In this document: in pieces, positions 1 to 10,349 of the stretch
Layout: every line of letters begins with the position of its first letter
How positions within the stretch are numbered: position 1 is the first letter of the stretch
Source of the DNA: Saprospiraceae bacterium
GTDB taxonomy: Bacteria > Bacteroidota > Bacteroidia > Chitinophagales > Saprospiraceae
Assembly: GCA_030728245.1 (NCBI GenBank)
Contig: JANQZX010000077.1
Location: forward strand, 31,632 to 84,331
Direction: 5' to 3'
DNA: 52,700 nucleotides
The notes under the pieces: model-generated
What the model saw: only the letters and a program-made list of their open reading frames with translations
What the model was told of the DNA's origin: nothing
Databases searched by the model: none
Translations under genes and position numbers: made by a program

Positions 1-740
1 GAATTGGTTCCTGCATGAGGAACCATAAAGTTATCAGCATTATTCTGAAATGCTTTATCGACATATTCTATTACTTTGTCCGCACTGAACGCGGCTTTGT
101 TTGATAAGTGGATAGCGTTTCTGGCAAGATTTGCGTAAATGAATTTTTTCCACTTGCTAACATCTCCTTTATATACAATATCTCCTCTTGATAATGAGGC
201 GGAATAACCAGTTTTATCTAAATCTGCCAGTGCTTCGGTACTTAATCTAACTACTTCAGCGTAAACATCTTGTTGTGAATCGTAATCAAACACATATCTA
301 TTTGGCTCCCAAGCTTGTTTTAAAATCATTTCACCATGTAGGTCTGTCGTAGATTGCCAGCTCCAGGCGCGTACGGCTTTAGCTGCACCCACGTAATCCC
401 ATTTATTGTTTTCTACACCATCTGAAATAATTAAATCAATATTGGTGCCAATAGACCAGTAATGAGACCGCCATTTTTCACCGCAAGCGTCCGATCCTGG
501 AGCAAATCCTTGTCTGTCCCAAGAATTTCCAGCTGAAACCCAGCCCCAATATTGAACATATTGACCGATATATCGGGCATCCCATGCGTCACCTCTAACC
601 ATTTGGGCAAAAATAGGTGGAAGTAAGGCAAATCCTTCCGCTACCTGCGGATTACTTGGATCTTGATTAATATCAAAATAAGATTCGCAACTACTACCCA
701 GGAAGAGTAAAAAAGCGAATGGATATAATATTTTTTTCAT
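1..740 (-). CDS. SusD/RagB-family nutrient-binding outer-membrane lipoprotein (partial, C-terminus outside window)
   Basis: Surface lipoprotein partner of the adjacent SusC channel; it captures a nutrient (glycan or peptide) before TonB-driven import. About 246 N-terminal residues are present and the gene runs off the left edge. The start is an ATG followed by a hydrophobic leader ending in a lipobox-like LGSSC, so the mature protein begins at a lipidated Cys. The segment just after it (ESYFDINQDPSNPQ) is typical of the SusD-like_2 type. It lies 11 bases downstream of susC on the same strand, the usual susC-susD order. The substrate cannot be told, because no degradative enzyme follows inside the window. 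Confidence 0.88.
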   Translation of the reverse strand, partial: MKKILYPFAFLLFLGSSCESYFDINQDPSNPQVAEGFALLPPIFAQMVRGDAWDARYIGQYVQYWGWVSAGNSWDRQGFAPGSDACGEKWRSHYWSIGTNIDLIISDGVENNKWDYVGAAKAVRAWSWQSTTDLHGEMILKQAWEPNRYVFDYDSQQDVYAEVVRLSTEALADLDKTGYSASLSRGDIVYKGDVSKWKKFIYANLARNAIHLSNKAAFSADKVIEYVDKAFQNNADNFMVPHAGTN

Positions 741-751
741 TGTTGTAAATT

Positions 752-3700
752 TTAAAGGGTTATTCTAATACCACCAGAAATAGTTCTGGGCAAAGAAATA
801 GTACCAAAATCGAAACCAAATGCGCCTACACCTCTTGTTGTAGCTGAATTACCATTGACATTTGGGTCGGCTCCACTATAATTTGTGAGTAACCATAAGT
901 CAGTTCCGCTAACAAATACTTTGGCACTTTTGAATAATTTACTTCCTTTTAAAACGGAGCTTGGGATATTGTAATTAATGGATACATCTCTTAAACGAAT
1001 CCAATTTATATCCTCCTCTACAAATTCTGACTCTGGCGCAGCACTAAAGAAATCACTACGTGTTAATGGGGTAACTTGAATACTATTCTTAGTGGGACTT
1101 TCTGTATTTTCTCTTCCATCCCTTAATACGCCATTAAAAATATAAGGTTGGTTCCTGTCAGGTAAAGTGGTGCTTAACCCTCTTTGATGTAAAAATCTTG
1201 CCGTTCCGTTAAAAACGTCACCACCTTTTCTGATATCTAATAGAAAAGAAAGACTAAATTCTCCTACCCTGAATTCATTGGTTAAGCCAATGGTGAAATC
1301 AGGGTTTCTGTCACCAATAGGTAGGAAATTTGTGTTAACCACGGGTAATCCATTGGATGGATTAATTAAAATATCACCATTTTTGTTTCTAAGATAACTA
1401 TAACCGCCAATAGCAGTGGCACTACCAAGACCCCGCTGGTTATAATCTAAATTAATGGTTGGGTAAAATCTGGCTAAATCAGAGACAAATGCGCTGGCAC
1501 GGGCATTTCCAAATAACCAGGTATCAGAATTATAAAACTCTGCCTGATCGGCTGGGAGATTTTCAACAGTGGTGGTGAAAGTGGTGAAATTCATTAATAT
1601 ATCCCATTGTACCTTCTCTTTTTTAATTGGCGTTAGAGAGAGTTGTACTTCATACCCTTGATTTGAAAAGGTACCTCCATTAACGAGTCCAAAAATGAAT
1701 CCAGTTCCGTAACTTAAACGTTGAGATACGATCTGGTCGAAACGAGAATTTTTAAAATAAGCAAAGTCTATACCTATTCTATTCTTAAACAACTTAAGTT
1801 CTGTTCCAAATTCATAACCCTGTGTTCGTTCAGGTTTCAAATTGGGATTTCCACCAAAGAAACCAAATGCAAAGCCTCCACCAGTGGTTGTTTGTGGAGC
1901 CAGAGCGGGTAATATTTTATAGGGAGGAGCATCTTTACCTGTTTGAGATAAAGTTGCTCTTAGTTTACCATAACTAAGAATGGATGAATTATTGAATAAG
2001 GGTAACTCGCTGAAAATGAAACTCAAACCTGTTGATGGATAAAAGAAGGAGCGATTTGCTGAGGGTAGGGTAGAAGACCAGTCATTTCTACCTCTTACAT
2101 TGAAAAAGAGAATATCCTTATATCCTAAATCAAAGGTTCCCAATAAACTGAGCAATCTTTGTCTGGTTATGGTCAACTTGTTACGTTGAGTGGTAGGATC
2201 TGTATTATTGATACTATTATAGTCGGGTATATACATTTTTTCGCCTCTAACAGAGGTAACTTCATAATTTCTATCATCTACAGAACTGCCAAAGGTGAAA
2301 GATGCTTTGAAGTCACCAAATGTCTTTTTAGCCGTTACAAGAAGATTGCCATTCATTAATAATGAATTTTCATTATATGATTCAATGACGCCTCTACCCG
2401 TAATGCCATATATAGATTCAGGGTGAAGTAATGTATTACCAATAGTAGAATAAGCGTCAATACCAAACCTTCCCGTCACATTTAACCATTTAAATGGGTC
2501 GTAAAGAACACTGAAATTTCCTATCGTTCTCTTGTTTCTGGTTTGATTTTTATTTGCATACACGTTAAACAATGGATTATCTTGCTCTGTCGTACTTTGA
2601 ATCAACTGTCTTCTTGTTCCGTCAGGATTTAAAAACACGCTGGCATCGTCATAAAATGGCCAGGAAAGTAAGCTTATTAAATATCCATTGGCTCCTCTCT
2701 GCGGTGCTGTGGTATTTGAATTAACAAAATTCAATGAACTGCTGGTGCTTAGCTTATCGGAAATTTTGGCTGTCGTACTCAAGCGCACAGAAATTCTATT
2801 GAAATCATTGGTTGGTACAACCCCTTTTTGATCGGTATATGCGGTAGAAAGGCGATAACTTAATCCGGTGGTACCTCCCTCAAAGCCTAAATTATGGGTT
2901 TGAGTAAATCCATCCCTGAAAAAAGCATCGATATTATCATATTTTGGAGTAGATGCAGGAAGTTTCGGACCAAAGAAGAAAGAAGTGGTTGGATCAGCTG
3001 ATCCGTTAAATCCTCTGGCATAGTCACTGTTGTACTCAGGGAATCTATAAAGATGTTCATTCCTGAAGAGGTTATCGTAACTAATTTTTCCTTTTCCTGA
3101 ACTTCCCTTTTTTGTGGTAATGATAATGGCCCCAGAAGAGGCATCTATACCATATAAGGCAGCAGCTTCAGGGCCTTTCAATACCGTAACTGATTCAATA
3201 TCTGCTGGATTAATGTCACCAGCTCTATTTTGATAATCGTTGGCTCTGTTTGGCTGATTAGATACAAGAGCACCCTGATTGAATGTTCGATTGTCGATAG
3301 GTAACCCATCTACTACAAATAAAGGTTGGTTATTTCCGTCTATGGAACTCGGTCCACGCAATTGCACTGCAACGGAAGAACCTGCTTGTCCACTGGTTGG
3401 TGTCATGTTCAGACCAGCTACTCTTCCTTGAAGAGAAACAATAAAGTTATCTCTTCCTGTATTTTGCAGCGACTCTCCCTTAACTTCTTGAATCGAATAA
3501 GCCAGTTTTTTCTTTTCTTCCTTGATACCCAGGGCAGTAACTACTATTTCACCCAGTGCGGTAGCTTCAGCAATGAGCTGTACATCAAGTAAAGTTTCAT
3601 TGGTGATTTTAATTTCTTTGGGTTTATAGCCCGTGTACGAATACCGTAATGTTTGACCTGTGGCCACCTGAATAGCATAAGTGCCATCTAAATCAGTTAC

Positions 3701-3868
3701 CGTTCCAATGCCAGTCCCAACGACCAAAACAGTCACGCCAATCATAGGACTACTGTCATCGGCATCTGTAATGGTTCCTTTTAATGTTCGGTTTTGTGCC
3801 GTCAGTCCATTTTGATGTAGGAAGACAAACAGCAGAAAAACGAATGATTTCAGTAATGTAAGTTTCAT
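752..3868 (-). CDS. SusC/RagA-family TonB-linked outer-membrane channel
   Basis: TonB-dependent outer-membrane transporter of 1038 residues, a normal length for SusC. In order: a signal peptide (about residues 1-25, ending GLTAQ), a carboxypeptidase-regulatory-like beta domain (about 27-105, GTITDADDSSPMIGVTV), a plug domain with the characteristic QPLFVVDGLPID and LKGPEAAALYG stretches, and a long beta-barrel ending in an aromatic-poor strand (SGGIRITL). It forms a two-gene unit with the SusD lipoprotein gene downstream. No sigma/anti-sigma or hybrid two-component regulator is next to it; upstream are the ilv genes, separated by a possible terminator. The substrate is unknown. Confidence 0.95.
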   Translation of the reverse strand: MKLTLLKSFVFLLFVFLHQNGLTAQNRTLKGTITDADDSSPMIGVTVLVVGTGIGTVTDLDGTYAIQVATGQTLRYSYTGYKPKEIKITNETLLDVQLIAEATALGEIVVTALGIKEEKKKLAYSIQEVKGESLQNTGRDNFIVSLQGRVAGLNMTPTSGQAGSSVAVQLRGPSSIDGNNQPLFVVDGLPIDNRTFNQGALVSNQPNRANDYQNRAGDINPADIESVTVLKGPEAAALYGIDASSGAIIITTKKGSSGKGKISYDNLFRNEHLYRFPEYNSDYARGFNGSADPTTSFFFGPKLPASTPKYDNIDAFFRDGFTQTHNLGFEGGTTGLSYRLSTAYTDQKGVVPTNDFNRISVRLSTTAKISDKLSTSSSLNFVNSNTTAPQRGANGYLISLLSWPFYDDASVFLNPDGTRRQLIQSTTEQDNPLFNVYANKNQTRNKRTIGNFSVLYDPFKWLNVTGRFGIDAYSTIGNTLLHPESIYGITGRGVIESYNENSLLMNGNLLVTAKKTFGDFKASFTFGSSVDDRNYEVTSVRGEKMYIPDYNSINNTDPTTQRNKLTITRQRLLSLLGTFDLGYKDILFFNVRGRNDWSSTLPSANRSFFYPSTGLSFIFSELPLFNNSSILSYGKLRATLSQTGKDAPPYKILPALAPQTTTGGGFAFGFFGGNPNLKPERTQGYEFGTELKLFKNRIGIDFAYFKNSRFDQIVSQRLSYGTGFIFGLVNGGTFSNQGYEVQLSLTPIKKEKVQWDILMNFTTFTTTVENLPADQAEFYNSDTWLFGNARASAFVSDLARFYPTINLDYNQRGLGSATAIGGYSYLRNKNGDILINPSNGLPVVNTNFLPIGDRNPDFTIGLTNEFRVGEFSLSFLLDIRKGGDVFNGTARFLHQRGLSTTLPDRNQPYIFNGVLRDGRENTESPTKNSIQVTPLTRSDFFSAAPESEFVEEDINWIRLRDVSINYNIPSSVLKGSKLFKSAKVFVSGTDLWLLTNYSGADPNVNGNSATTRGVGAFGFDFGTISLPRTISGGIRITL

Positions 3869-3894
3869 TCTGATGTGTATATGGGTTAATAAAT

Positions 3895-3927
3895 AAGTAA
3901 AACCTATTAAATATTAATTTAATAGGT
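3895..3927 (-). terminator. AT-rich hairpin after ilvN, before susC
   Basis: A perfect 11-bp stem (arms 3902-3912 and 3917-3927, loop ATTA) is followed on the minus strand by a T-rich run (TTTTACTTATTTATT). It lies between the ilvN stop and the susC start, so it could end ilv transcription. The stem is AT-rich and therefore weak. It also lies 34 bases before the susC start, so it could instead be an operator or leader structure for susC. Confidence 0.5.
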
Positions 3928-4003
3928 AGGAAAAAAATCCGTTTTACTTTGGCAAAATTCTTAAGAAAATGAAAAGAAAATATACCGGGTTTTTATAGGT
4001 GCT

Positions 4004-4540
4004 CTAAAAATTATCGTTTAATTCCATTCGTTTCATGTAATTCTTTAAACTTTCCATTGGGCGTGTTATGGCCACTCTCCCCGAACGAACGAACTCAAAT
4101 ATACCATATTTTTTGAATTCTTCCAATAACGCTTCTGTTTCTATAGCTCTGCCTGTTTTTTCAAAAACGATGAATTCCGGTTCAATTTCTAAGATGCGTA
4201 CATTGTATTCTCTTACAAATTTTTCAACTTTCAACGAATCCCCAAAAATAGAAGAAGGTATTTTATATAGGGCAATCTCCTGATATATTATTTCGTGTTT
4301 TTCGTAGTAAAACGCTTTTAAAATATCTATTTGCTTATCAAGTTGGGCTACCAGTTTTTTTATCATTTCTTCCGTAGTGAAAACTACAATAGTAAATCGA
4401 TGAATACCTGGAAGAGATGATTTAGAGGTATTTAAACTTTCAATATTGATATGTCTTCTGGTGAAAATGGAAACAACTCGAGAGACCATTCCTGTTTGAT
4501 TTTCCGAAAAAACAGACAGGGTAAATTCTTTTTTTTCCAT
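4004..4540 (-). CDS. ilvN: Acetolactate synthase regulatory (small) subunit
   Basis: Small subunit of acetohydroxyacid synthase, which activates the catalytic subunit and usually confers feedback inhibition by valine. The 178 residues match the family length. The N-terminal half is an ACT domain (about residues 5-80, with NQTGMVSRVVSIFTRRHINIESL); the C-terminal half is the ALS_ss_C domain ending around FVRSGRVAI. It sits 5 bases downstream of ilvB on the same strand and is the last gene of the ilvD-ilvB-ilvN operon. Valine sensitivity is inferred from the family, not seen. Confidence 0.94.
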   Translation of the reverse strand: MEKKEFTLSVFSENQTGMVSRVVSIFTRRHINIESLNTSKSSLPGIHRFTIVVFTTEEMIKKLVAQLDKQIDILKAFYYEKHEIIYQEIALYKIPSSIFGDSLKVEKFVREYNVRILEIEPEFIVFEKTGRAIETEALLEEFKKYGIFEFVRSGRVAITRPMESLKNYMKRMELNDNF

Positions 4541-4545
4541 AAGTA

Positions 4546-6306
4546 CTATTTATTATTTGGTTCAAGAAGGATTTCGCCAACGCCAGCGCCACTTTGAACC
4601 ATTGGAAAAACATTGTCCTCTTTTTCTACCATTACATGTAAAAGGTATGGTCCAGGGTAGGCAAGCATTTCCGCCACCGCCTCTTTTAAAGAGGAAACCT
4701 CTTCAATCTTTTTTCCTGTAATTCCGAATCCTTCGGCAATTTTTAGAAAGTCTGGATTTTGAAGCTCTACAGATGAGTATCTTTTATCGTAGAATAATTG
4801 TTGCCATTGACGAACCATACCCAGGAAATTATTATCTAAAATAACAATTTTCACAGGCATTTTCCATTGATTTATCATGCCTAATTCCTGGATAGTCATT
4901 TGAAATCCACCATCGCCAATAAAGGCAACGACGGTTTTATCTGGTTGGGCATATTGAGCACCAAAAGCAGCCGGTAGTCCAAAGCCCATTGTTCCTGCTC
5001 CACCTGATGAAACCCATTGATTGGTAGATCGATAAGTGTAGTATCTTGCAGCTGCCATTTGATGTTGTCCCACATCAGTAGCTACGATAGCCAGGCCATT
5101 TGTTTGGTCAGAAATTTCCTTCACGACCATTCCCATCCTCATTTTTCCTTCAGGGGTAGGTGATAAATCTCTGTTTATTACCTTCTCAAATTCAATTTTC
5201 TTACAATCCTCAAATTCCTGAAGCCATGTGGGATAAGTTTTTTCTTCAATTAAGGGTAAAAGTGCCTCAAGGACCATTTTGGCATCTCCAAGAACTGGAA
5301 TGGTTACTTTTACATTTTTATTAATTTCTGATGGGTCAATTTCAATATGAATAACTTTGGCTTGTTTGGCGTATTTTGTTAAATTTCCAGTTACTCTATC
5401 ATCAAAACGCATGCCAATGGCAATAAGCACATCACATTCATTTTGTTTTATATTCGCTCCATAATTTCCATGCATGCCAAGCATGCCGACATGTTGAGGA
5501 TGATCATCGGGAAGTGAAGACAAACCGTGTAGGGTGCAGGCTACTGGAATACCTGATTTTTCAACAAAACGTTTAAATTGATTCTGGGCATTAGAAATCT
5601 GGATACCATGCCCAGCAAGAATAAGGGGTTTATTTGCCTTATTGATCATCTGAGCAGCGGAAGTTATTTCATCTTCATTTAGTTTGGGTAATGGATGGTA
5701 ACTTCTAATTTGTTTACAAGATGAATATTCAAAATCAAAAAATTCATTTTGAGCATCTTTAGTAATGTCAATAACCACAGGTCCGGGCCTGCCTGAATTG
5801 GCAATGTAAAAGGCTTTGGCAAAAACAGATGGAATTTCAGATGCATGGGTAATTTGATGATTCCATTTTGTAACAGGCATGGTGCAGTTAATTACATCAG
5901 TTTCCTGAAATGCATCAGAACCAAGTAATGTAGAAGCTACCTGACCTGTTATACAAACTAAAGGGGTGGAATCAAGCATAGCATCAGCTAATCCTGTCAT
6001 TAAATTCATTGCGCCAGGTCCGGAAGTAGCCATAGCTACACCCGTTTTTCGTGTTACGCGGGCATATCCTTCAGCCGCATGGATGGCTCCTTGCTCATGC
6101 CTGGGTAAAATATGATTAATACGGTCCGTGTAATGATATAAGGCATCATACACAGGCATGATGGCACCTCCGGGATAACCAAAAATGGTATTTACTGATT
6201 CAGCAATTAAACATTTAAGTACCGCCTCTGCTCCAGTGATATTTACCTTTCCCTCTGTAAGGTGGTTAGGTTGGTTTTCGACTAGTTTATTTATCACTTT
6301 TTCCAT
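4546..6306 (-). CDS. ilvB: Acetolactate synthase catalytic (large) subunit
   Basis: Thiamine-diphosphate enzyme that condenses pyruvate with pyruvate or 2-oxobutyrate, the first common step of valine, leucine and isoleucine synthesis. The 586 residues contain the three expected domains. The catalytic glutamate is E71 in RHEQGA. The ThDP/Mg motif begins GDGG (464-467) and ends NN (492-493). The AHAS-type [10 protein letters not shown] follows at 497-506, which separates it from pyruvate oxidases and other ThDP enzymes. The gene lies 3 bases after ilvD and 5 bases before ilvN, implying co-transcription. Confidence 0.96.
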   Translation of the reverse strand: MEKVINKLVENQPNHLTEGKVNITGAEAVLKCLIAESVNTIFGYPGGAIMPVYDALYHYTDRINHILPRHEQGAIHAAEGYARVTRKTGVAMATSGPGAMNLMTGLADAMLDSTPLVCITGQVASTLLGSDAFQETDVINCTMPVTKWNHQITHASEIPSVFAKAFYIANSGRPGPVVIDITKDAQNEFFDFEYSSCKQIRSYHPLPKLNEDEITSAAQMINKANKPLILAGHGIQISNAQNQFKRFVEKSGIPVACTLHGLSSLPDDHPQHVGMLGMHGNYGANIKQNECDVLIAIGMRFDDRVTGNLTKYAKQAKVIHIEIDPSEINKNVKVTIPVLGDAKMVLEALLPLIEEKTYPTWLQEFEDCKKIEFEKVINRDLSPTPEGKMRMGMVVKEISDQTNGLAIVATDVGQHQMAAARYYTYRSTNQWVSSGGAGTMGFGLPAAFGAQYAQPDKTVVAFIGDGGFQMTIQELGMINQWKMPVKIVILDNNFLGMVRQWQQLFYDKRYSSVELQNPDFLKIAEGFGITGKKIEEVSSLKEAVAEMLAYPGPYLLHVMVEKEDNVFPMVQSGAGVGEILLEPNNK

Positions 6307-6309
6307 GAT

Positions 6310-8004
6310 TTAAAGGTTTTTTTCATCGGTTACACAACCTTCTGACGCAGAAGATACTAACTGAGCATACTTTCTAAGGTAACCGGTAGTTGCTTTTGAA
6401 GGTTTGGGTTGCCATATAGCTCTTCTTCTTTCAAATTCCTTTTCATCAACATTGGCTTCAAGCACATTATTTATGGCATCAATAGTAATGATATCACCAT
6501 TTTGAACCAGCGCAATATTTCCACCAATCTGAGCTTCAGGGGTAATATGCCCTACTACAAAGCCATGGGTTCCTCCAGAAAATCTGCCATCCGTTATTAA
6601 AGCTACTTTATCACCCAGACCTTCTCCCATGAGGGCTGAAGTAGGCTTCAGCATTTCAGGCATACCGGGACCGCCTTTCGGACCACAGTAACGAATAACA
6701 ATAACAGACCCTTCTTTTATTTCTTTATTGGCGATAGCATGATTTATATCTTCTTCTCCGTCAAATACCTGTGCAGGCCCCTGAAAGTATTCTCCTTCTT
6801 TTCCTGTTATCTTAGCAACCGAACCTTGTGTGGCTAAATTTCCATAGAGTATCTGAATATGGCCAGAAGGTTTTATGGCTTCTTTGATTGGATGAATTAC
6901 TTTTTGTCCTTCATCTAAAGGACGTGCATGTTCTAAATTTTCGGCCATTGTTTTACCCGTAACTGTCATACAATCACCATGAAGCATTCCTTCTTGTAAC
7001 ATCCATTTCATAACCCCAGGAACACCGCCTACTTGAAATAAATCTTCCATAACATATTTGCCACTTGGTTTTAAGTCAGCTAAAAAGGGTGTGGTATCAC
7101 TTATTTTCTGAAAATCATCTAAGGTTAAAGGCACGCCCATAGCTTTAGATATAGCTATTAAATGCATGACGGCATTGGTTGACCCTCCTAAGACAGTGAT
7201 AAGGCGCATGGCATTTTCAAAAGCCTTGGCAGTCATTATTTTTGAGGGTGTTAAATCTAATCTTATGAGTTCCGCTATAGCTGCGCCAACATTTAAACTA
7301 TCTTGTTTCTTATCTGGATGGTCTGCTGGCAGAGAAGAATTACCTGGTAAACTCATACCCATAGCTTCAATGGCTGAAGCCATGGTATTGGCCGTGTACA
7401 TACCTCCACAAGCACCCGGACCCGGGCAGGCTTTCTGAACGATCTGCTTGAAATCTGCATCGGTAATGGATCCCGCTATTTTTTGACCTAGTGCTTCAAA
7501 GGCAGAAACCACGTCTAATTTCTTACTTGCATGGCAACCTGGGGCAATGGTACCACCGTAAACCAATATAGATGGACGATTTAGACGTGCCATAGCCATC
7601 ATTGCTCCAGGCATATTTTTATCGCAGCCCGTAACCGCAACAATAGCATCATACCACTGAGCACCTGCAACTGTTTCAATGGAATCGGCGATTAAATCTC
7701 TACTAGGTAGAGAATAGCGCATACCCGTTGTTCCCATTGATATGCCATCACTTACACCTATAGTATTGAATATCAGACCGTATAAATTGGGTTGAACCTG
7801 AACTCCTTGTTTGATAACTTTAGCCAAATCATTTAAATGCATATTGCAGGGATTACCTTCCCATCCCATACTAACGATACCTACTTGTGCCTTTTTCATG
7901 TCGGACTCAGTCATCCCAATAGCATAAAGCATGGCCTGTGCAGCAGGTTGACTTACGTCTTGTGTAATCGTTTTACTGTACTTATTCCAAATGATAGATT
8001 CCAT
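6310..8004 (-). CDS. ilvD: Dihydroxy-acid dehydratase
   Basis: Iron-sulfur dehydratase converting 2,3-dihydroxy-isovalerate or -methylvalerate to the 2-oxo acid, the third step of branched-chain amino-acid synthesis. Cluster cysteines are visible in [12 protein letters not shown] and [15 protein letters not shown], and the active-site serine region is [15 protein letters not shown]. The frame is open from an ATG at 8034, but I prefer the ATG at 8004 because [16 protein letters not shown] matches the usual family N-terminus; this gives 564 residues. It is the first gene of ilvD-ilvB-ilvN. The intermediate enzyme IlvC is not in this window, so it must be encoded elsewhere. Confidence 0.95.
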   Translation of the reverse strand: MESIIWNKYSKTITQDVSQPAAQAMLYAIGMTESDMKKAQVGIVSMGWEGNPCNMHLNDLAKVIKQGVQVQPNLYGLIFNTIGVSDGISMGTTGMRYSLPSRDLIADSIETVAGAQWYDAIVAVTGCDKNMPGAMMAMARLNRPSILVYGGTIAPGCHASKKLDVVSAFEALGQKIAGSITDADFKQIVQKACPGPGACGGMYTANTMASAIEAMGMSLPGNSSLPADHPDKKQDSLNVGAAIAELIRLDLTPSKIMTAKAFENAMRLITVLGGSTNAVMHLIAISKAMGVPLTLDDFQKISDTTPFLADLKPSGKYVMEDLFQVGGVPGVMKWMLQEGMLHGDCMTVTGKTMAENLEHARPLDEGQKVIHPIKEAIKPSGHIQILYGNLATQGSVAKITGKEGEYFQGPAQVFDGEEDINHAIANKEIKEGSVIVIRYCGPKGGPGMPEMLKPTSALMGEGLGDKVALITDGRFSGGTHGFVVGHITPEAQIGGNIALVQNGDIITIDAINNVLEANVDEKEFERRRAIWQPKPSKATTGYLRKYAQLVSSASEGCVTDEKNL

Positions 8005-8063
8005 GTAAAAAATATTTTTCTTTTTGACGGACATAATTATTAATTAGTCACTATAATTTATTC

Positions 8064-8071
8064 CAAAACTA
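8064..8071 (-). promoter_or_regulatory. Candidate -7 box for the ilvD operon
   Basis: On the minus strand the sequence reads TAGTTTTG, an exact match to the Bacteroidota -7 consensus TAnnTTTG. It would start transcription near 8057, about 50 bases before the preferred ilvD start. I see no clear TTG -33 element at the usual spacing. Confidence 0.5.
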
Positions 8072-8210
8072 AACATTGATGAACCTTACCTAAAACTTAA
8101 ATTAGCGATACTTACGATATGGCAAAAGGTTTAAATATATACTAATATATTCATTTACAGTATTTTAAAATAAGTTTTCTTACAATAGACAGGTGAAATT
8201 AAAATCTTGC

Positions 8211-8891
8211 TTAGAAATGGTATCTAAGGGTAATTCCTGCTTGTATCTGTGATAAGCTGGTCACTCCATTAGCTGTTTTGTTTCCGGTGGATGGATTATT
8301 AAGTAAATTAATTAACCCCGGCCAGGTTAATCTCGATAAATAATAGGCATTGGCGAAGGTGGTTATAGTAATGTTATCGTTCACTCCTATATCGTAGCCT
8401 AAACCTGCTCCAATATTCGGTTTAATTAAATTATCAGTAATATTTGATAAAGGGGTTTCTGCCGTGTTTGCAAAGTAACTTACCCCTGGTGAAATATTTA
8501 AAAATAAACCCTTCTTTATGGGATTGCCTTTTTTTGAAAAAGTTGGACAATCGCAATCTCCCTTAAAATCAAGAAAATAAATATGGGTATTGAGCTGAAA
8601 ACGAAGCGTTTTATTTTTAAAAGTCCCCAAATCTATAATCTCATTTTCAAATAAAGCACCGCCAATCTCAGGAACAATGGCTATTCTATAGTTTTTACTG
8701 GAAAATTCATAATTAAGACTTAAAAAGTAGGAATTTCCTGGTAAGTCATAGGTTGTGCTGTTATTAAGGTCTGTTATAGCCCAGCCGGCTGCATTATTTA
8801 AGGTACCACCAACAGATACACCTATTTGTGCAATAGACGGTAAAGGGGAAAGAAAAATAAAGAAAAAACACCATTTTTTAATAATATACAT
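8211..8891 (-). CDS. Outer-membrane beta-barrel protein (porin-like), function unknown
   Basis: About 226 residues from the preferred start. The frame is open from 8930, but the ATG at 8891 gives a clean signal peptide (MYIIKKWCFFFIFLSPLPSIAQ). The mature part alternates hydrophobic and polar residues, is rich in Gly, Asn and aromatics, and ends in an aromatic-terminated strand (AGITLRYHF), the usual C-terminal signal of an OmpA/OmpW-like barrel. A CDCPTF stretch around the middle is unusual for a barrel and may be a loop disulfide. It is transcribed away from rimO and stands alone. The ligand or role cannot be told. Confidence 0.7.
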   Translation of the reverse strand: MYIIKKWCFFFIFLSPLPSIAQIGVSVGGTLNNAAGWAITDLNNSTTYDLPGNSYFLSLNYEFSSKNYRIAIVPEIGGALFENEIIDLGTFKNKTLRFQLNTHIYFLDFKGDCDCPTFSKKGNPIKKGLFLNISPGVSYFANTAETPLSNITDNLIKPNIGAGLGYDIGVNDNITITTFANAYYLSRLTWPGLINLLNNPSTGNKTANGVTSLSQIQAGITLRYHF

Positions 8892-8955
8892 AAAGCTTGT
8901 TTTATCTCTTTTAAACGAAAATGTTCTCAATGTCGTATCCTTTTAGGTTAAATAT

Positions 8956-8963
8956 TATCTTTG
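8956..8963 (+). promoter_or_regulatory. Candidate -7 box for rimO
   Basis: TATCTTTG is an exact match to TAnnTTTG. Transcription would begin near 8969. This leaves about 22 bases before the ATG at 8992 but almost none before the ATG at 8977, and therefore favours the later start. Confidence 0.55.
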
Positions 8964-8991
8964 TTCCCTAATCTGAATGTTACGCTTAAAT

Positions 8992-10299
8992 ATGAAAACA
9001 AAATCACTAAGGCCTGATAAAGTTAATGTAATTACTTTAGGCTGCTCGAAAAATAAAGTAGATTCTGAAAATTTGATTACTCAACTTATAGGGAATGATT
9101 TTGACGTTTCCCACGAGACAAACGAAAAATCTGATATCATCATAATTAATACCTGTGGTTTTATTGACCTTGCAAAAGAGGAATCCATCCAAACGATATT
9201 GGATTATGCAGAAAAAAAGAAAAAAGGTGAGATTAAAAAATTATTTGTTACGGGCTGTCTTTCTCAAAGATATAAAGACGATTTAGAAGTTGAAATTCCT
9301 GAGGTTGACGCCTTTTTTGGTACCTTGGAAATGCCTTCTTTGCTGGCAAAGTTAAATGCCGATTATAAACACGAACTGGTAGGAGAAAGGTGGATCAGCA
9401 CCCCAAGCCATTTTGCCTATCTTAAAATTGCAGAGGGTTGTAATCGTACCTGTTCTTTTTGCGCTATTCCACTCATGCGGGGAGTTCATGTGTCAAGAAA
9501 TATTGAAGATATTGTCGTCGAGGCTAAAAGTTTGGCCAGAAGAGGGGTTAAGGAGTTGATGCTTATTTCTCAGGAGCTAACTTATTATGGTCTGGATACT
9601 TATAAAAAAAGAATGCTTCCTGAATTATTGATAGAATTAGCCAATATTGAGGGAATCGAGTGGATTAGGCTCCATTATGCTTACCCAAGTAAATTTCCTC
9701 TTGAAATTTTCGAGGTAATGGCTGCTCAGCCCAAAATATGTAATTATTTGGATATGCCTCTTCAGCATGCTCAAAATGACGTTTTGGCCAGAATGAGAAG
9801 ACAAATTACTGTGGAGGAAACCAGAGAATTGTTAGAAAAGGCAAGGTCTTTAGTGCCCGGAATTACCCTAAGGAGTACTTTTTTAGTAGGATTTCCGGGG
9901 GAAACAGAAGCTGAATTTGAAGCGTTGTGTGACTTTATCGTGGAAGCATCTCTCGATAGAGTGGGCGTTTTTACCTATTCTCATGAAGAATCTACCCGTG
10001 CTCACGACTTAGTAGATGATGTCCCTGAGGAAGTGAAAATGGATAGGGCCAATAGAATTATGGAAATTCAAAGCGCTATTTCTTACGAAAAAAATAAAGC
10101 TAAAATTGGAAAATCATTCAAGGTTTTATTTGATAAAATTGAAAATGGTCACTTTGTCGGTAGAACCGAAGGTGATTCGCCTGAGGTCGATAATGAGGTT
10201 TTAATTCCTGTAAAGGGAAATTATGTCAGATTAGGTGATTTTGCTGAAGTGACGATTACTGATGCTTCTGAATATGACTTGATTGGTATTTTGAAGTAG
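8992..10299 (+). CDS. rimO: Ribosomal protein S12 (Asp) methylthiotransferase
   Basis: Radical-SAM enzyme with two 4Fe-4S clusters that adds a methylthio group to an aspartate of ribosomal protein S12. The MTTase N-terminal domain has LGCSKNKVDSE, NTCGFID and TGCLSQRY, supplying three cluster cysteines. The radical-SAM cluster is CNRTCSFCAIP, the CxxxCxxC form. A TRAM domain forms the last 60 residues (FVGRTEGDSPEVDNEV). The Asp-type LGCSKN and the overall length point to RimO rather than MiaB. The frame is also open to an ATG at 8977; the later start is chosen from the promoter position. It is followed by an uncharacterised membrane-protein gene about 50 bases away. Confidence 0.95.
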   Translation: MKTKSLRPDKVNVITLGCSKNKVDSENLITQLIGNDFDVSHETNEKSDIIIINTCGFIDLAKEESIQTILDYAEKKKKGEIKKLFVTGCLSQRYKDDLEVEIPEVDAFFGTLEMPSLLAKLNADYKHELVGERWISTPSHFAYLKIAEGCNRTCSFCAIPLMRGVHVSRNIEDIVVEAKSLARRGVKELMLISQELTYYGLDTYKKRMLPELLIELANIEGIEWIRLHYAYPSKFPLEIFEVMAAQPKICNYLDMPLQHAQNDVLARMRRQITVEETRELLEKARSLVPGITLRSTFLVGFPGETEAEFEALCDFIVEASLDRVGVFTYSHEESTRAHDLVDDVPEEVKMDRANRIMEIQSAISYEKNKAKIGKSFKVLFDKIENGHFVGRTEGDSPEVDNEVLIPVKGNYVRLGDFAEVTITDASEYDLIGILK

Positions 10300-10349
10300 G
10301 TTAAAATTTCATAAACTTTGTTGGCTATTCTTTGTTACGTTGAAAAAAA

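Noticed and set aside
8035-8210. A leader peptide or riboswitch controlling ilvD
   Set aside because: The region upstream of ilvD has no short frame rich in Ile, Leu or Val codons with a following terminator, and no recognisable riboswitch core; only a promoter box could be supported.
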